Assembly: GCA_031772625.1 (NCBI GenBank)
Contig: CM062814.1
Location: 364,285,750 to 364,349,749, forward strand
Source of the DNA: Pinus tabuliformis
Taxonomy: Eukaryota > Streptophyta > Pinopsida > Pinales > Pinaceae
Length of the DNA: 64,000 nt
Direction: 5' to 3'
The position numbers were made by a program, and so were the translations under genes. Below are positions 13,312-24,800 of the stretch, one piece after another (position 1 is the stretch's first letter; every line of letters starts with the position of its first letter). Below the pieces are notes generated by a model. It was not told the origin of the DNA and did not search any database. It saw only the letters and a program-made list of their open reading frames with translations.

Positions 13312-14515
13312 GTGTGGGTAAAAACTTTAAAAGATAAATCTAACAGTTTGAAACATTTTTTGGGCAGGATGACCATCACCTCGCAAGAAAGAGAGCATAG
13401 TGATATAGATAATCAAGTAATGGAGGACCAAAATGCTTTGGATTCTTTAAGAGGTAGTGGCTTGCTAAAATTCTTTAAGATTCTGAATATTAAAGCCAAC
13501 ACACAATTCCTTGAGCTTTTGACTCATTACTGGAGTGCAAAGGTTGATTCATTCATGATTGATCAGATGCCCCTAAGGATCAAGATCGAAGATATATACT
13601 TTATTACTGGCTTTTCCCGAAGGGGAGAGGTGGTGCATTCGACTGGCAGGATGAGGGGTAGTCTTACTGTAGAAGAATATGTCCACATATACTGTCCTAG
13701 TGATCTTGAAAAGATTGGAAGTCATATTCCAATCAAACATGTAGAGAGCTTTTCCTTGAAGATTTTACTATTTACCATTGCCAGGGTAAATGGCTCTACT
13801 ACTTTACATCAGACCTCCTGACTATCTATGAGCCTAGCAGTAGAATGTCTTACTATAGTGTTTGATTGGTGCACACCGCTACTGAACAATATGAAGAACC
13901 AATTAATCTCCATTCAGAAGGGTCAAACAAATAATTTTGGATATGGCACAATCTTATGCTCATTCTTCTTTGGGAAAGTACTTGGGGTTCGACCGAAGGT
14001 ATTATAAACTATCAGTAGCCCTAGAGATCCACGAATGGGTAGGTGGGCTGACCTGATGAAATGCCTTGGGGGAGGCAATGCGCTTAGGATGACTTTTGAC
14101 AACAAGTTTTTTGCATGGTGGGATCAACAGGTCATCACAGTCGATGAATACCCCTACGCCGGGATGGATTTCCGAGGAGATCCAGATTTAGTGTTACCAC
14201 CGAATGTAGTATGGGCAGCCACAGGTAACAATTTTTTTATTTTTAAGATTTTTTAAGATTTTTTGGTTTTTTAATGAATTTAAAAATATTTTTGATGAGA
14301 CAAGACACTTACAAAATATATTGATTATGTTTCAGATGTGGGACCAGTGAGACCTAAAGGATTTCCTAGACATATGCGTCACGGGAGAGATGGCGAAGGG
14401 GACGCAGTTGAGACAAAGAGAGTTCTCCATGCAGTTCAGAGTAAATTGGTGAGGCTAACTCACCAAGTACCCATGATAGCCATAGAGGATCTACACGATG
14501 AGATGCAATGTTGAG
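13312..14515 (+). pseudogene. Plant mobile domain (PMD)-like gene remnant, antisense inside the Tat/Ogre-like element
   Basis: Plus-strand sequence opposite to all retroelement genes. From about 13369 (MTITSQERE) it encodes the typical PMD N-terminal pattern: an FF/FFK helix, LELLTHYWSAKVDSF, then IKIEDIYFITGFSRRGE (about 13440-13635). A second PMD-like stretch (WADLMKCLGGG, FFAWWDQQVITVDEYPYAGM) lies at 14040-14225. A GT...AG segment at 14225-14335 (CAG/GTAACA to TTTCAG) looks like a real 111 bp intron. PMD proteins such as MAIN and MAIL1 are nuclear proteins in plants, and PMD domains also occur in plant transposons. Here the gene is a broken fossil within the element. The domain call is by pattern only. 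Confidence 0.6.
14225..14335 (+). other. Intron-like GT-AG segment in the PMD remnant
   Basis: The segment starts GTAACA after CAG, is T-rich throughout, and ends in TATGTTTCAG. The coding-like composition stops at its start and changes at its end. An intron on the strand opposite the element's own transcript implies that the cargo came from, or functioned as, an ordinary spliced gene. It cannot have been acquired through antisense splicing of the element RNA. Confidence 0.5.
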
Positions 14516-14799
14516 TGGTATGAGTACCACTGGATTGGGTGCGGCTATTCTGACATGTAGCCAATGTTGTTGATTATTTTCTGGCTACTCATCCTGAGCC
14601 AGCTAGATAGATGAGCAGATCTTTTTATGATTGGACATGATGATGGGCATAAGCCCATATTTTGTAGGGCATTTTGTCCCAATTTTTTTGTATATTATTT
14701 TGGACACAAACACTCTGTCTATACAGGTGATTTTATGATATATTCAAATGACATTTTGATTATTTTTTATGTTTTTTAATTTGATGAATGATTTATATG

Positions 14800-15204
14800 C
14801 TAATCTAATGCTTGATTAGCAATAGAATCTGCTATTGAATTTTCTGATCGTTGAATGTGGACATATGTGATATAAATAAATGATCGTTGCAACAATATCA
14901 CTCTCAAAAATTGGCGATATAAATAGGGATCTTGTACCCGATAAGTGTTATTCAGCTGAGATACCACCAATTGTGAGTCTAAATAAACCACTAACGAATA
15001 AATACCAAGACATATTGCTTCAGATAGAAAATTAATAACAATAGTATATTCAGAAATATTATTCGAAGAAGGACCGATACATACTCCTCTCGAAACCATC
15101 AACCGGCCAGATGGATAATAAATCACCCAAGCTGCGGAAGCAAGGTTCCGGGTATGCCTACTCGCACAATCAGTGAATCCTAAATATACTGAATCATCCA
15201 TCAA
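14800..15204 (-). pseudogene. Archaeal-type RNase H (aRNH) domain of the Tat/Ogre-like element
   Basis: The minus-strand sequence has the order of motifs seen in plant Tat aRNH: an N-terminal acidic strand (GFTDCAS), the NNISEYT helix with its Glu, VVYLDSQLVVSQL with its Asp, YVHIQRSEN, and a terminal SIADSIANQ with its Asp. It lies downstream of integrase, separate from the RNase H that follows RT, giving the dual-RNase H layout of Tat elements. About 134 codons remain readable. It is part of a fossil element. Confidence 0.75.
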
Positions 15205-15307
15205 TACCTGCCCAAAGCAGATAAAAAAATATCAACATCACTAAAACTACTAGAAAAATATGTACAAACATACAATATATACAAATAAGCAACTGATCAG
15301 CCAAAGC

Positions 15308-16420
15308 CTAAGAAAAGTACTTCTTAAGGTAGATCCCATTTCTGGGCTCCACCAACGTGTTTCCTTCAAAGTCAATTAATTCATAAGCTCCCTTTTTCAA
15401 AACGTGCTTGACTATAAAGGGATTGTACCACATAGATTTAAACTTGCCTACCCCCAGGGCATATCTGTCTAGATCATAGACCAGGACAAAGGTCACCTTT
15501 AGAAAATTTTTGAGGGCGGATAACTTTATCCTGTTGAGTTTTTATTGTCTTATTATGGGCTTTGTTTATTATGGCAGCATCTCAACGCTTCTCATCAAGA
15601 TGCTCCAAATGAACGAGGTGTTGCTCGAGACTAGTAGTCTCTAGAAGAAGTTCAACAGCTAGCTTAAGAGAAGGAATTTCACATTCAATAGGAAAGATAG
15701 ATTCCCACTCGTAAACTAGTTGAAAAGGAGTAGAACCAGTGGCAGTATAAATTGATGTTCAGTATGCCCAAAGTCCTGGATACAACATGATGTGCCAATT
15801 GGATCGAGCTTTTTTAATCGTCCTTTGCAGGATGATTTTAAAGGACTTGTTCACGGCTTCACCCTCCCCATTGGCCTGAGGATAATATGGGGATAAATGA
15901 TCCTGCTGGAAACCCAACTTGAGAACCAATTCGGACATCAATTGATTTTGGAAATCACTGCCATGGTCAGTGACAATCTCTTTAGGGATACCAAATCGTG
16001 AAATAACCTAATTGAAGAGAAGCAAGGTCGTTGTTTCACTGTCATTTTTTGAAGTAGACATGGCCTCAGCCCACTTTTTAAAGTAGTCTACAACTATAAT
16101 GATGTACTTGTGATTCCCTAACGAAGGTGGGTTACAAGTAGTAAAATCAATGCCCCACTTCTTGAAAAGATCGCCAGTGATAACAGGGAAAAGTGAAGCT
16201 AGATGCGCACGCATTTTCCAATTATAGACTTTCCGAGGATGGCATCTTTTGACCACTTCAATACAATCTTTGAAAATCAAAGGCCAAAAGTAGCCTGCTC
16301 ACAAAATTTTTTGGGCTGTTGCAAGCCCCGATAGATGACTGCCACAGGCCTGACTATGGAAATCATTAAGCATTGAATCAACTTCTTCCAATGTCAAACA
16401 ACACCTAAGGATTGGATCAA
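15308..16420 (-). pseudogene. Integrase region of the Tat/Ogre-like element
   Basis: The minus strand shows the integrase order. First comes a His-rich start (DFHSQACGSHLSG near 16350), then CHPRKVYNW. The catalytic-core motifs WGIDFTT and IIIVVDYFKKWAEA lie at 16040-16150, and the SPYYPQANGEGEAVNKSFK signature with its catalytic Glu is near 15860. The C-terminal GKFKSMWYNPFIVKHVLKKG module at 15308-15496 corresponds to the GPY/F region. Integrase inserts the element cDNA into chromosomes. The region is fossil and broken several times. Confidence 0.75.
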
Positions 16421-16599
16421 TCCCACGAAAATATAATTTGTCACCTATAATAACATAATTGTTAGTGAGGCGATGCAACTTTCTATGCTTATCTTTGGAG
16501 AAAGAAGGTGCAAACTTCAAAGTCTGGAGATATATAATGATATCTCCATACCAAGGATCTTGTGAAGAAAAGAGAAATAAATGTTCATCAAGAAAATTT

Positions 16600-17830
16600 T
16601 CCTCGTGAATAATTTCTTCCTCACAAGTCAGCTCTGATATCAACTCTGCAAATACTAAAGATTTCTTTGATTTAACTGACATGAATTCGAGATTGAATTC
16701 TTGCAAAATGAAAATCCATCTATTATATTTTCCCCCAATCACTCGCCTAATGAACAAACTGAAATGGACTGATGGCTGCTAAGACGAACATTTTCTAAAG
16801 GAGAATGTAATGCTGAAGCCACTGGACATCATGGACAGCTACCAAAGCCAATTTCTCAATGGGAGAATAGCATAGTTCAGGGTCTACCAAGCCTCGACTT
16901 AGGTAGTACATTACATGCTCACAGAAAGCATCATCTTCCTAAACCAAAACCATACCAATTTTTGATTCTGCTACTGTGAGATAGAAAAGGAAGTGTCTGC
17001 TATAATCGAGTAGACTTAATTATGGAGAAGAAGTTAATATTTTTTTCAAAGCATCAAAAGACCATTGCGCAAAGTCATCCCATAAAAATGGGACTCCTTT
17101 CTTAAGAAAATGCATAAATCCTTTTGTAATCTTGGCATAATTTGTTATGAATCTCGTCAAGAAATTTGCCTTTCCTTGGAGACTTTGAAGTTGATGAATG
17201 GAAAACAGGGGAGGAAACTAAAGTATTGCCTCAACCTTGAAGGGATCAACATGAATCCCCTCTGTCGATACGATGAATTCTAACAACCGACCGGATGTGA
17301 CGATGAAAATGCACTTATTTGTATTCAACCGGATTTTGTAAAAATGACACTGTTCAAAAATCAACTGAAGGTGTTTAGGATGATCAATTCTCTTTTGATA
17401 ACAAGTAGCTAAATCATCCAGATATTCTTTGATAATGTGTTTGTTGTCATGAAAAGCATAATACATGACCCGCTGAATAGTGGCTCCATAATTTTTAAGG
17501 TGAAAAGGCATCTTTTTGTATGAAAACGTACCCCAAGGACAAATAAAGGCTAACTTGTGTTGATGTTCTACATGGATAGTAATTTGATTGTAAACAAAGA
17601 ATCCATCCATGAACGAAAAAATTTCATTACCCACACATTCATCAATAATTTGATCAATAAAGGGCATGGCGTAATTGTCTTTCAGATAAGCCTTATTTAG
17701 GTTCCTAAAGTCAATACATACTCGGATCGTTCCTTGATTTTTATCTAAGGGGACTGGATTAGAGACCTACTCAGTCAGAGGAACGGGGTATATAAAGCTC
17801 GCCTTAAGCAGCTTTTAAACTTCAGCTTTA
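16600..17830 (-). pseudogene. Reverse transcriptase and RNase H region of the Tat/Ogre-like element
   Basis: The minus strand at 17218-17667 carries RT motifs including MPFIDQIIDE, FSFMDGFFVYNQI, KKMPFHLKN and the catalytic YLDD box at 17413-17424. RNase H-end sequence (RWIFILQEFNLEFMSVKSKK) lies at about 16650-16720. The order RT then RNase H then integrase is that of Ty3/gypsy elements. The sequence between is weakly conserved. Fossil. Confidence 0.8.
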
Positions 17831-18410
17831 ATAGCTGCTGCTTTTCTAGGATTGACCAGTCAAAGTTTTTTATGAATAGGTTTAGAATTTTCCTCTGTCT
17901 TGATATCATGCTGGACTATAAATGGATATATTCCAGGCATTTCCTCATAAGACCAAGTGAACACATCACAAAAATCTTTGAAGAGATCGGTGTACATTGA
18001 ATTTCTTTAAGGGAACAATAAGCTCCAACGAATACATTTTAAATTATGTTAGGATTCCTAGAGATGTTCACAGGTACAGTTTGTGAGATAATAGACATGT
18101 TAACTTCGGCATAAAACTGTGCTAGTGCCAAAGGGTTTAAAACTATATGAACATCACTAGTAGATGGCCTGGACAAACTTGACTCAATTTCTCCTAAATG
18201 AGGGAGGAAATATGAACGATGATGTAAATCATCCCATGGTTTATCGACACCCATCATTGCTTCTAGAATTGCTTCCTCAAACAGTAAGACTATATCTAAG
18301 CAATCTTGAGCAGAAGTTGAATCGAGGGTCCAGGTCGAAGCCACATCTCCATCTAACTCCTCTGGTGAGAAAGGAGTAGGATAGGAGTCTACAGAGTTAA
18401 CAATAGACTG

Positions 18411-19010
18411 CTAAGAAATTTTTGATGCAAACATAGGACATACCATTCCACCTACCTTCCCTCCATCTAATGTGGTGGTAGATAAGGGCAAAGGCCAAGG
18501 GTCTGAAAAATAATGAGTTCGAAAGAACTCTCTTCGAGAATGTCCCCTGGAGGATGAAATAACATTGATTCTAGCTGAAGGAGAAGGGAGATCAAAACTA
18601 CCCATTAAAGAAGAGTACATCCCAACTCCTAAATTCTTAATAGATTGCATGGGATTATCCACTAATGGAACAGTAGAGTCAGAGGATGCATTAGAATCAC
18701 CCAGAGAATAATCCATCTGATCAAGTTTTACAATCCTTCCCTCATGATGAAAACAAAGGATGTGAAATAATGACGAAAATATGGCATCCATCTCGTAAAT
18801 CCAATTCCTTCCTAAGAGGAGGTTGTAATCCAGGTTAGAATCGACAATTTCTACCTCAATATTTACCACCTTTCCACCAACACAGATGGGAAAGGTTGGA
18901 ATAATCCCGTGCGGCCTATAAGAATGTCCATCAAATGCCGTCAATAGAATCTTTGAAGGAACAACTTGAGGTGATCCAAAGGCCTTCCAACATGACATGG
19001 ACATCACACA
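18411..19010 (-). pseudogene. Aspartic protease-like region of the Tat/Ogre-like element
   Basis: The minus strand includes MSMSCWKAFGSP, LLTAFDGHSYRPHGII, and VEIVDSNLDYNLLLGRNWI at about 18790-18850. The last is the NLLLGR-W motif typical of Tat/Ogre protease domains. A Ser/Pro-rich linker toward RT follows. The protease would cut the Gag-Pol polyprotein. In Ogre elements an intron is known between protease and RT. I did not find a clear equivalent here. Fossil. Confidence 0.65.
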
Positions 19011-19599
19011 TGTGGAAGCTCCCTCATCTATAATTGTTAGAAGGATGTTAGTCTTTCGACACGTAGACTTTATCTAGAAATCCATATGATGGGAAAGTAT
19101 CTGTTTGATGTTTGACATATCAAAAGTGAGCACAAGAGAATTTTTTGGATCTACTGCTTTGAATTCCAAGAGAAAAGCACTCCTTTGAGTAGGGCATGAT
19201 TGGAGTACCTCTAAAGCTGACATAGTGCAAGGACTTGGAGACAGATCTTCTACAATCGAGTAGTTCTAGGCTACCCTAGCATTAGCGTTAATGGTCGAGC
19301 ACTTTGCGGAGCCTTTCAACATCTAAGGTACAGACTCAACAGGGGGCCTCTAAATATGGAGCGGCTCTGAGGCATTGAAAGAAGACTTAGCCTTAGATGA
19401 TTCTAATTCACCGTAATCATGTGATCGCGTAGCGACATCGATATGTGAGCTCATCATATAAACATTTGATGAATTGTCCCCTTCTTAGTTGCCCCCTATG
19501 GGGGTACCAGCATTACAATTTGCGCCAGCAAGTAATTGCTGCCCTTGGGCAAAAGGGTTAGTGAGAAAAACCTGGGAGCTAGAAGACCCCTACTGCGCT

Positions 19600-21730
19600 A
19601 ATAAGCATTGAGCGTCTTGGATCTTAGGGTAGAGATGAGTCAAATGATCCCCATTGCATAACTTGCATGGAAATTTTACCTTTTTCTTGGACTCTTTCTT
19701 ACCCTCTCCAGAACCATTGCCGGGTTTGTTCACATTGCCCTTCCGATCATAGTTCTTCTTCTTGCCTCGTCATTTCTTCTTTCCGTCAGATTGTTGATTT
19801 CCTTTTGGGCGATGTTTATAGACGTAGGTTGAGAAGGTGTAGATGTGGATGGTGATGCCTGCATAGACGAAGCAATTTGTAAAGACAATTGCTACAATTG
19901 ATTTAGTGCAAGGTTAACTGTGTTTACATCAATTGATCTGACTAGTCCATTCACAATGGGACCTGGCTTCAGTTTGGCTATATCCACCTTGGATCTAGGA
20001 GCATCAGGTAGAATTTTTTGAAGAACCCCAGACTGAGAATAGATCAGTTCTAACTGTTGGGCCCTGAAAATATCCTGCGCTTCAGTGAAAACACCGGAGA
20101 GGGACACGTCTTAGAGATCTGAGGTTGTAATGATTTAAGAAACCATTCAAGAAGAAATTCTTGTGGGATATTGGCTTTGATGAGCCTCTTCCTTCTCCTC
20201 CATTCGTAAATATGATCGGAAATGTGAGTCACCTAATATTTTTGGAAACTAGTGAGAAGGTCAGTTCCGGCATCATATCGGACAGACATTTGAAAATGGT
20301 TCAAAAAGATAGTAGCCAAATCGTCGAAAGAAGTGAAGCTGCCCCCTAGTATCTCTATGTACCACTTAGCCACATTTCTATTTAGGGTACATTGAAATAA
20401 TCTCAACCTAATTGAATCATCTATCAGGGAGTTGGATGAACACCATAAGTGGAAGGTGGTTACGTGGTCACCCAAATGTTCACTTGTCTTCCGCTCAAAT
20501 TTTGGGATATCAGAGGGAAGTTTGGTTGGGACCGGAGAACAAACCAGGTTATAGAGAATTAGATCATTAGTTAATTTAATGAGATCTGGCAAGTTTAACG
20601 TTGTCATAAAATGGAGTCGTGGCAGACCCTGAGGATTCCACCCAGTGTGGGAAAAACTCCCGAAGTTCTGAAAAGAATGACGTGGATTTGTGAAGGCACC
20701 ACGTTGCCGAAATTAATTCGTAGACCCAACTGAATGATAAGGAGCCCCTTGTGATCCAACAAAATTTGAAGTTTGACCAACTCCTGATAAAATCCTCCGT
20801 AACTAGTAAAGTTACCCCCTAAGGAAGTGTTAAAAGGAGAAGAAATCCCCTGATAAGGATTCCATGCATTAGCATAGGGAGAAAAGTTTTAAAAATAATT
20901 GACAGAAGAATATGGAATATTCCCCTGCTGGCCAAAATAAGATTGATTCCCAGCTCCTAACAAACTAACTGCAGGGTTTGTCAAACTTTGAAATGGATTA
21001 TAACCTTGACCTGAAAAGGAAAAAGGCACGGATCCCACAATTGGGTTGGAATGTGGTATATGACCACCCCTAAACGGGAAACCCTGAAAAGAAGTTGATC
21101 CACTTGCCATGGATGTGGAGGCAGCGGATGGAATACTCAATGGAACCGAAGGAATCGTGTTGGTCAGCATTCCAAAAAGGAAGAAACTAATGCCAGAGGC
21201 AACAACTTGAGAACTTCCAATCGATGATGGAATGGAAGTAGAACCAAATATAACAGTGCTAGGAGTAACATAAGGTATAGAAATTGTTCCTCCTCCTTGT
21301 ACATATATAGGAGTCTACATACTCGTAGCACCTGTCGTGGATGCCATGCTTCCAGCAGTGGTGATTGAAGGAATAGCTTGATGTAAACCTGGGCTCAAAG
21401 CCCTGTTTGTCGGAGTTTCGACATATAATAAAGCATCTGGATGATCAGGAGGAATAGGAGAACTAGGAGCCACAATAGACTCTGAAAGCTCTTTGACCTC
21501 AATGTTATCTTTTGAATGAAAGAGGACTCAAGAAAGAACTGGATTGTTCCTCTATAACTCTCTACTTGTACTAGGTCTATCTTGTGAATCAATGACTCCA
21601 ATCAGAGGATCAATCTCTGATGCGCATGTTGCCACTGGTTGAAAACCACTGGTAGTATTGCTCCTACGCCTTTGAGGAGAAGGCTTAGGAATCATAGGTG
21701 ATAGCCCATGAAGTCTCCTAGACTAGCGAA
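19600..21730 (-). pseudogene. gag region of the Tat/Ogre-like element
   Basis: The minus-strand N-terminal part (about 20889-21730) is low-complexity, rich in Ser, Pro, Gly, Gln and Phe (FPFRGGHIPHSN, FGQQGNIPYSS). The central gag domain lies at 20233-20607 with DIPKFERKTSEHLGDHVTTF, LRLFQCTLNRNVAKWY and FTSFDDLATIFLNHFQ, the usual plant gypsy gag pattern. A Lys-rich part toward the C terminus near 19660-19800 may correspond to the nucleocapsid end. Fossil with multiple breaks. Confidence 0.75.
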
Positions 21731-23796
21731 CTGGTCAATCAAACACTCTGAATTATTTTTAAGAAATCTACTTAAAGACTCGCAAAAATTGTAAAGCTAG
21801 GTGAACTAGGAGCAAAGAGTACTCTCTAAAATTCCCTAAAGATATAAGCTATCAAACAACTTCCAATTATTTCCGCTCCATGTTATTAGGACCATACACC
21901 AAAAAAAAAAAAAGCCAAAATCAAGGGCCTTCTGAAAATAGATAGGGGTAATTACGCCCCAAGCCTACTAGTGAAGGTATCAGAGGCAGTTACGCTGACC
22001 TCCAGACAACAAAATCTATTGCTACAAGCACCCAAGCCCTCTAGAAGTAATGTTGAACGTGATGCAATGTCAGCCTTAGGTGCCACGGGATTCCCCTTCA
22101 CAGCCACCTATGCGATCCCTAGGAATGAAAACTATGGGTACCAACTCGTATCAAAAGTTGGGCAGAACAGTCGTGAGGTGGGATCCAACAAGTTGGAGAG
22201 TGGGTATCTCTCTTCCTTGTCTTCACTCTCCCTCGTGCTTAACTCCCAGTCATAGATATTCCCCAGTTTTTCTAACAATATTGGGTTTCGCTCTTTATTC
22301 AACTTCTATGTTTTGTAATTTGAGCGGCCTTGGAGAGTTAACTCTCCACTCACCTAATCCAAGGCCCTAATGAACCTAAACTTGTTGGTGTTTTTTTAAT
22401 GACAACAATAAAAGTTCTAGTTCATTTTATTAATTGCTTGAATTTATATAGATATTCTTTAAGTCAGAGGAATTACGAGAGTGAAACTGATGATGTTTTT
22501 ATGACGCAAAAGAAATCAATAAAAAACTAACTATATGAATGCAGTCATTTTCTTCGATGAAGAGTGACCTCTACTTGGGTTATACGAAAAACTTATATAT
22601 AATAAAAATATATTTCTTTTCTTCTCTAAAACAACCCACACACAGCCAAAAACTAAAAAAAACTAAGAATGCCTTAAAATGCAAACTAACCTAATGCAAA
22701 TTACAATGATGATGCAAGATCCTAAAAAACACTCATAAGCAAATGAAACTCTTTAAATAGACAATAATCCAACTTAAAATGAAGAGGGCAAAAATTTGAA
22801 CAAAAATATCTCTTCAAAGCAAGCAGAACAAATCGCAAACGATCTCAATTTGCTTTTCAACACTAAAACAAAAGAAACCGAAAACCAAAAACTTGGAAAA
22901 ACAAAAACAAAAACAATGTTTTTTGAGATTTTTCTTTTAAAGGGAACAAAACAACTTTTCAAGTTCACAAAAGTACTACTAAAGCTCTTAAGATCAATAA
23001 ATAGGCACAAGGAGTCTTTCAAAATCGCAAGTTATAAACTTGAAAATGAATAAAACTTGAACAAGGAAGACCACAAAGTTGTATAAACTGACCCAAGTAG
23101 CAGCAAAAATTTTGACAAACTGACAAAAAGGTCAAGAAAGAAACACTTTCAAACATGTCAAAAATACTCTCAAAAAGAAAGAAAAACAACAATGCCACCA
23201 AACAAGGGGAAGCAAAGAAAGGGATTTGAAATTCGAGTTAGAAACGAAATTGAAAACAATTTTCTATTCTGGAAGACCAAAACAACCAAAACTTCAGAAC
23301 GAAGCCTTTAACCCAAGATACAAACTAAAAACTTGTTTAAGAAGCAATCCTAGGCAAAATATTTTCAGTGAGAAGGAGATTTTTGAAAAAGAAAGCTTGC
23401 AAGAAAAATGAATTCTCCAGATAGTAGATAACCATATAATAGCATAAACTACCAGGTATAAGACCTAACTGGGGCAGAAATATTTGAAAAAACAATCCAA
23501 AAAATTGCATATGCAACTGTGTAAAGACAAAGAAGCGTGCACATGCATTTCTAATACAGGAAACTCACGTATACATGAGTCTTCCTTAAGAAACATGCGT
23601 GTATACGCTACTGTAGTAAAATAAAACTACGTATACAAAGCTTTATTAAGAAAAACAAAAATCAAGTTCTGATCAAGAAGATCATACTTGATGCCTGGGA
23701 TACTAATGGACCAAACAATACTATAAAAGCAAGCAATCAAGAAAGTGAGCCCTCATTGAGAACAAACAACCCAAACCAGGAATAACAAGATTGTTA
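21731..23796 (-). other. Leader region of the Tat/Ogre-like element
   Basis: About 2 kb between the primer-binding site and gag. Related Ogre elements carry an extra ORF of unknown role here. I see only short open stretches with biased A-rich or T-rich composition and no recognisable domain. An A13 run occurs near 21901-21913. Confidence 0.5.
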
Positions 23797-23814
23797 TCCC
23801 CAGTGGAGTCACCA
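23797..23814 (-). promoter_or_regulatory. Primer-binding site of the Tat/Ogre-like element
   Basis: On the minus strand TGGTGACTCCACTGGGGA starts four bases inside the right (5') LTR. From memory this is the tRNA-Arg-type primer site of Ogre-like elements. Its place next to the right LTR confirms minus-strand orientation. Confidence 0.8.
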
Positions 23815-23818
23815 ATTC

Positions 23819-24800
23819 TGTTATGGGTGAAACCACCCTAGGGCTTTGGGTTGAGAACCCCAACAAAGAAGAGGGCAAACCTGAACAAGAAATGCTTAAG
23901 AAATCATCAAAAATCCTTATTCTACTAAATTATGTTGGAGTTTCCTTACCCGAATGTCCTTCGTTTGGGTAGATCCCACAGGGTGCAAACCCTAAACTTC
24001 TCGCGATGTTCTTGAAACCTGAAAATTATTCAAATGGAACATACACGACAGTAAAAACATAAATCATATACATGATGTTAATTTTAAATCATATAAATGA
24101 ATGATTAATTATACATCAATATAAGATTCAAAAATGAATTACAACATAATTTTGATGCATAAACACATTTCATATTGGAAACAGAACAACATTCCTTTTA
24201 TTGAAGTAACCTATAAATAAGGTGGAGAAATATGACCTGAGTCCTTCTTTGGCTCCAAGCAGAACTGTCCTTCGGATCTGTCCTTTCCTGACCTTCAGCA
24301 ATCTTCCTACATCACCAATACAAGGATATCTCAAGCAAGATGGGGGATATCTATAATCAACGAAACATGGGTTTCCTGAAGCTTTCAGGAGTGCAGGAGG
24401 CACAGGGATTCTTCAAACTCGATCAAGGATAATCTCACTATAGTATCAATATCTCATCCTTTCTCGCTTAAGGCCTTCCCATGGAGGTTTATTTATACCT
24501 CTCCAAATTAGTTTTTTCAGTTGGGAAACAGCTGGGCCACGGGCAATAGGAGGTGAGTAATAGGTAAAACCCATGAACTCTGCCTGAAATTAAGGAATTT
24601 TTTTTTATAAGTGTTTTAACATATGTATGTGGGTTGGATATACGCTGAACCGCATGTACACACTTTTATCATATGGCAAAGTAGCGTATACGGAATAAAG
24701 CACTAATTTTTAGATTTTGGACCAAGTCTAAAAGGAATGGTTTCCCAAGGCCATAATCAGAGCATCAGATCTACCAAGAGTGGTAAATGGTGCTATAACA
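23819..24800 (-). repeat. 5' LTR (right) of the Tat/Ogre-like element
   Basis: 982 bp, partner of 9455-10438. The plus strand begins TGTTATGGG and ends CTATAACA, followed by CTTGG. It contains the candidate minus-strand TATA box at 24490-24497. Being next to the primer-binding site, it is the promoter-bearing LTR. Confidence 0.92.
24490..24497 (-). promoter_or_regulatory. Candidate TATA box in the 5' LTR
   Basis: The minus strand reads GGAGAGGTATAAATAAACC. The TATAAATA core is unchanged in the other LTR (10127-10134) despite ~11% overall divergence. This is consistent with the start of the element transcript but not proof. Confidence 0.5.

Larger units (their letters stand above)
9455..24800 (-). 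mobile_element. Tat/Ogre-like Ty3/gypsy LTR retrotransposon with dual RNase H and antisense PMD cargo
   Basis: A 15.35 kb element on the minus strand. It has LTRs of 984 and 982 bp (TGTTA...TAACA ends), a 5 bp target duplication, and a primer-binding site of the type I recall for Ogre elements (tRNA-Arg-like). In minus-strand order it carries a ~2 kb leader, gag, protease, RT, RNase H, integrase and an archaeal-type RNase H after integrase. An RNase H in that position is the hallmark of plant Tat elements. A long 3' region follows that includes an opposite-strand PMD gene remnant. LTR identity by eye is about 88-89%, so the insertion is old. The coding region is heavily broken (well over ten breaks). 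It is nested in copy B of the 4.2 kb unit. Confidence 0.9.
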
